Source: Mucilaginibacter sp. Bleaf8 (GTDB lineage Bacteria > Bacteroidota > Bacteroidia > Sphingobacteriales > Sphingobacteriaceae). Taken from it: DNA of 64,000 nucleotides. Below, in pieces: positions 62,474 to 64,000 of this stretch. The notes beneath the pieces were generated by a model. It was not told where the DNA came from. It searched no databases and saw nothing but the letters and a program-made list of their open reading frames with translations. Each line of letters starts with the position of its first letter. Position 1 is the stretch's first letter. The position numbers and the translations under genes are program-made. The stretch spans positions 1 through 64,000 of the forward strand of contig NZ_JAHBBK010000005.1 in the NCBI RefSeq assembly GCF_018390515.1, written 5' to 3'.

Positions 62474-63304
62474 TTATAAAGCAGCAATTACCAGCGGTTC
62501 TGTTGTCGGTTTGGGGCTGCCACCTGTTGGCTCCAAGGTAATAGCAAAGGCCTGTGCCTCGCCGGTAGATTTCATCTCCATCATCTTGGTAGAATCGGCC
62601 TCGGCAGCGTCAAACACACCCAGGTCTACAGGTTTACCATTGGCTATTGCCCACAGCTGATACTGATGCCCTTTATCTGGCGCCGGTAAAGCTGCAGTAG
62701 CTACATCAAGCATCACTTTTTTACGCTGCGAACTCCAGGCAACCGTAACGTTGGCTTGCGGCATTTTAGCTGTGCCCTTTAACTTAACAAACCGAAAAGT
62801 AGTATCCCTAAAAACTGCTATCTCCTCGTCCATCTGGCTCACTTGCCGGGTAAACTTTTGGTTTTGCAGCTGGTAAGTTACTAATTGCTGCCGGGCATTT
62901 TGCAAGCGGTTTAATACCATCACTAATGCGCCGCCGCAAAGGCAAAGCAGCAATATGCTGGCCGCAAAGGCATATTTATAAAAGATACTGGTAGTAGCTG
63001 GTTTAATTGGGGCTACCCGCGCCTCGGGCTGGTTATATTTACCTTTGCTAAAGGTACGGTCATCACCAAGGTTGGTCATTAAACTGTTCAGGATGCGGTG
63101 GCGTAACTCATCTGCCGGCTCAATGTCATGCACATCAGCATACAAATGGGTGGCTTTTTCAATTTCATCCAGCTCAGCTTTGATTGCCGGATTTTTTAAG
63201 GCCAAAGCTTCTACCTCTGCTTTCTCTTCTGCGCTTAAATCACCCAGAACATAAAGCTCCAACACCCCCGATTCAATATATGCCTTAATATCTTCCACGC
63301 TCAA
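62474..63304 (-). CDS. anti-sigma factor, RskA type
   Basis: A 276-residue membrane protein. The cytoplasmic part (1-95) has the anti-sigma fold (YIESGVLELYVLGDLSAEEK) but lacks the HxxxCxxC zinc motif. One membrane helix lies at about 110-130 (AASILLLCLCGGALVMVL). The periplasmic part has a coiled coil and the RskA domain (LPAPDKGHQYQLWAIANGKP, QAFAITLEPTGGSP). It would hold the sigma factor until an envelope signal triggers proteolysis. Its start overlaps the sigma gene's stop by 4 bases. Confidence 0.9.
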   Translation of the reverse strand: MSVEDIKAYIESGVLELYVLGDLSAEEKAEVEALALKNPAIKAELDEIEKATHLYADVHDIEPADELRHRILNSLMTNLGDDRTFSKGKYNQPEARVAPIKPATTSIFYKYAFAASILLLCLCGGALVMVLNRLQNARQQLVTYQLQNQKFTRQVSQMDEEIAVFRDTTFRFVKLKGTAKMPQANVTVAWSSQRKKVMLDVATAALPAPDKGHQYQLWAIANGKPVDLGVFDAAEADSTKMMEMKSTGEAQAFAITLEPTGGSPKPTTEPLVIAAL

Positions 63305-63852
63305 TTAAAATGTCTCCTTAACTGCATGATAGCCATTCGCAACCGGGTTTTGATAGTACCTAACGGTATACCAAGCTCATCGGCTGCTTCTGTATGGGTG
63401 TAACCTTTAAAATATATTAAGTCAAGTATTGATTTTTGCTCAGGTTTAAGCGTTTCAACCAAATCTTTTACGCCCAGCAGTTCAGGCTTGTACTCTGTAC
63501 TGTTATGCTTGTCAATATAACCTACGTTATTTTCAAGCTCCTGGTTTTTGTACTGATTTTTAAAATCTTTTGATCTTACCTTATCAATTGCCAGGTTGCG
63601 GGCGATGTTGAGCATCCAGGTAAACAGGCGGCCTTTTTCGGCACTGTAACTCGAGGCAGAGTTCCAGATTTTCACAAAAGCTTCCTGCAATACGTCTTCA
63701 GCCGTAGCCGTGTCGTTCACTATCCGGAAGATTACGCCATATAATGAAGCGGAATACATATCATATAAAGCTTCGGCCGCCACTTTTTCGCGGCGGCGCA
63801 AAGCCGATATCAATTCTTCTTCGGAAAGGGTGATTTTATGCTTTTTGGCCAA
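63301..63852 (-). CDS. ECF RNA polymerase sigma factor (SigK-like)
   Basis: This 183-residue protein has region 2 (LYGVIFRIVNDTATAEDVLQ, FVKIWNSASSY, LFTWMLNIARNLAIDKVR) and region 4 (ILDLIYFKGYTHTEAADELG, IPLGTIKTRLRMAIMQLRR). It recruits RNA polymerase to envelope-response promoters. The gene overlaps that of its anti-sigma partner, the usual layout for SigK/RskA pairs. The own promoter is not evident. The regulon is unknown. Confidence 0.93.
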   Translation of the reverse strand: MAKKHKITLSEEELISALRRREKVAAEALYDMYSASLYGVIFRIVNDTATAEDVLQEAFVKIWNSASSYSAEKGRLFTWMLNIARNLAIDKVRSKDFKNQYKNQELENNVGYIDKHNSTEYKPELLGVKDLVETLKPEQKSILDLIYFKGYTHTEAADELGIPLGTIKTRLRMAIMQLRRHFN

Positions 63853-63890
63853 AACGCTGTAAATATATAGGGATAATATTATGTTACAAC

Positions 63891-64000
63891 TTATAAATCA
63901 AATAAGTGTTTTTCAGCGTGGTAAGAAGAACGCACCAATGGCCCGCTTTCTACATATTTAAAGCCTTTGCTTAAACCTACTTCTTTATAATATTTAAACT
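63891..64000 (-). CDS. lipA: lipoyl synthase, C-terminal end (partial)
   Basis: The last 36 codons of a minus-strand gene that enters from the right edge: FKYYKEVGLSKGFKYVESGP followed by LVRSSYHAEKHLFDL and the stop at 63891. GFKYVESGPLVRSSYHAEKH is the conserved end of LipA, the radical-SAM enzyme that inserts sulfur into octanoyl groups to make lipoate. Its stop is 38 bases before the sigma factor gene, which points the same way. Confidence 0.9.
   Translation of the reverse strand, partial: FKYYKEVGLSKGFKYVESGPLVRSSYHAEKHLFDL

Overview
The window reads as chromosome of a Bacteroidota member, most likely of the Sphingobacteriaceae (Mucilaginibacter or Pedobacter type). This is inferred from three things: promoters of the TTTG-N19/20-TAnnTTTG type with poor Shine-Dalgarno sites, the gene families present (large secreted RHS proteins, a GH78 rhamnosidase, DUF817 and NodT-type lipoproteins), and the moderate base composition. 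No tRNA, rRNA or CRISPR array was recognised.

Bases 1-23,600 are an accessory region with two RHS (YD-repeat) clusters, all on the minus strand. Cluster B (22,365-23,351 and 22,233 down to 10,823) is complete. A tail-fibre-like secreted protein is followed by a tight five-gene run: an OmpH/Skp-like chaperone, a lipoprotein, a 1904-residue protein with an SpvB/TcB-like N-terminus, a 1376-residue RHS protein ending in a predicted CHAP/NlpC-type peptidoglycan-cleaving domain, and a small exported protein that is the obvious immunity candidate. Cluster A (8,459 down to 1) is related: the tail-fibre-like paralogue, a truncated 5' copy, a 1340-residue SpvB-like partner and an RHS gene that carries two frameshifts and runs off the left edge. 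Between the clusters lie a frameshifted serine recombinase and a small exported protein.

Bases 24,300-40,500 hold small metabolic and regulatory units. These are AraC plus aldo/keto reductase, an ArsR-SRPBCC-VOC set with a textbook promoter inside an inverted-repeat operator, an ammonium transporter with a porin-like protein, LysR divergent from an MdaB-like quinone reductase, and a Crp-type regulator with a nitroreductase. This last pair is bracketed by two inward-facing relics of the same IS5-type element. A DoxX protein, an SDR, an alpha/beta hydrolase, an Xaa-Pro aminopeptidase and a lipoprotein follow. Several strong bidirectional terminators separate the units.

Bases 40,500-54,600 carry an RND efflux operon (membrane-fusion lipoprotein, AcrB-type pump, NodT/OprM-type channel) with a small membrane protein upstream, a GH78 alpha-L-rhamnosidase, a Pro/Thr-rich exported protein, an MpaB-like oxygenase, a DUF817 membrane protein and a two-gene ABC transporter.

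Bases 54,800-60,100 are an assimilatory sulfate-reduction operon: an Rrf2 regulator, then SumT, a TauE/SafE sulfite/sulfonate permease, APS reductase, CysD and CysN. In front of SumT sits a 24-codon Cys- and Met-containing ORF, a hairpin over its Cys codons and an intrinsic terminator that ends just before the SumT start. This looks like an attenuator. The right end holds NAD(P)H-hydrate repair (NnrE/NnrD), a PNPOx-like protein, an RskA-like anti-sigma factor with its ECF sigma factor, and the 3' end of lipoyl synthase.
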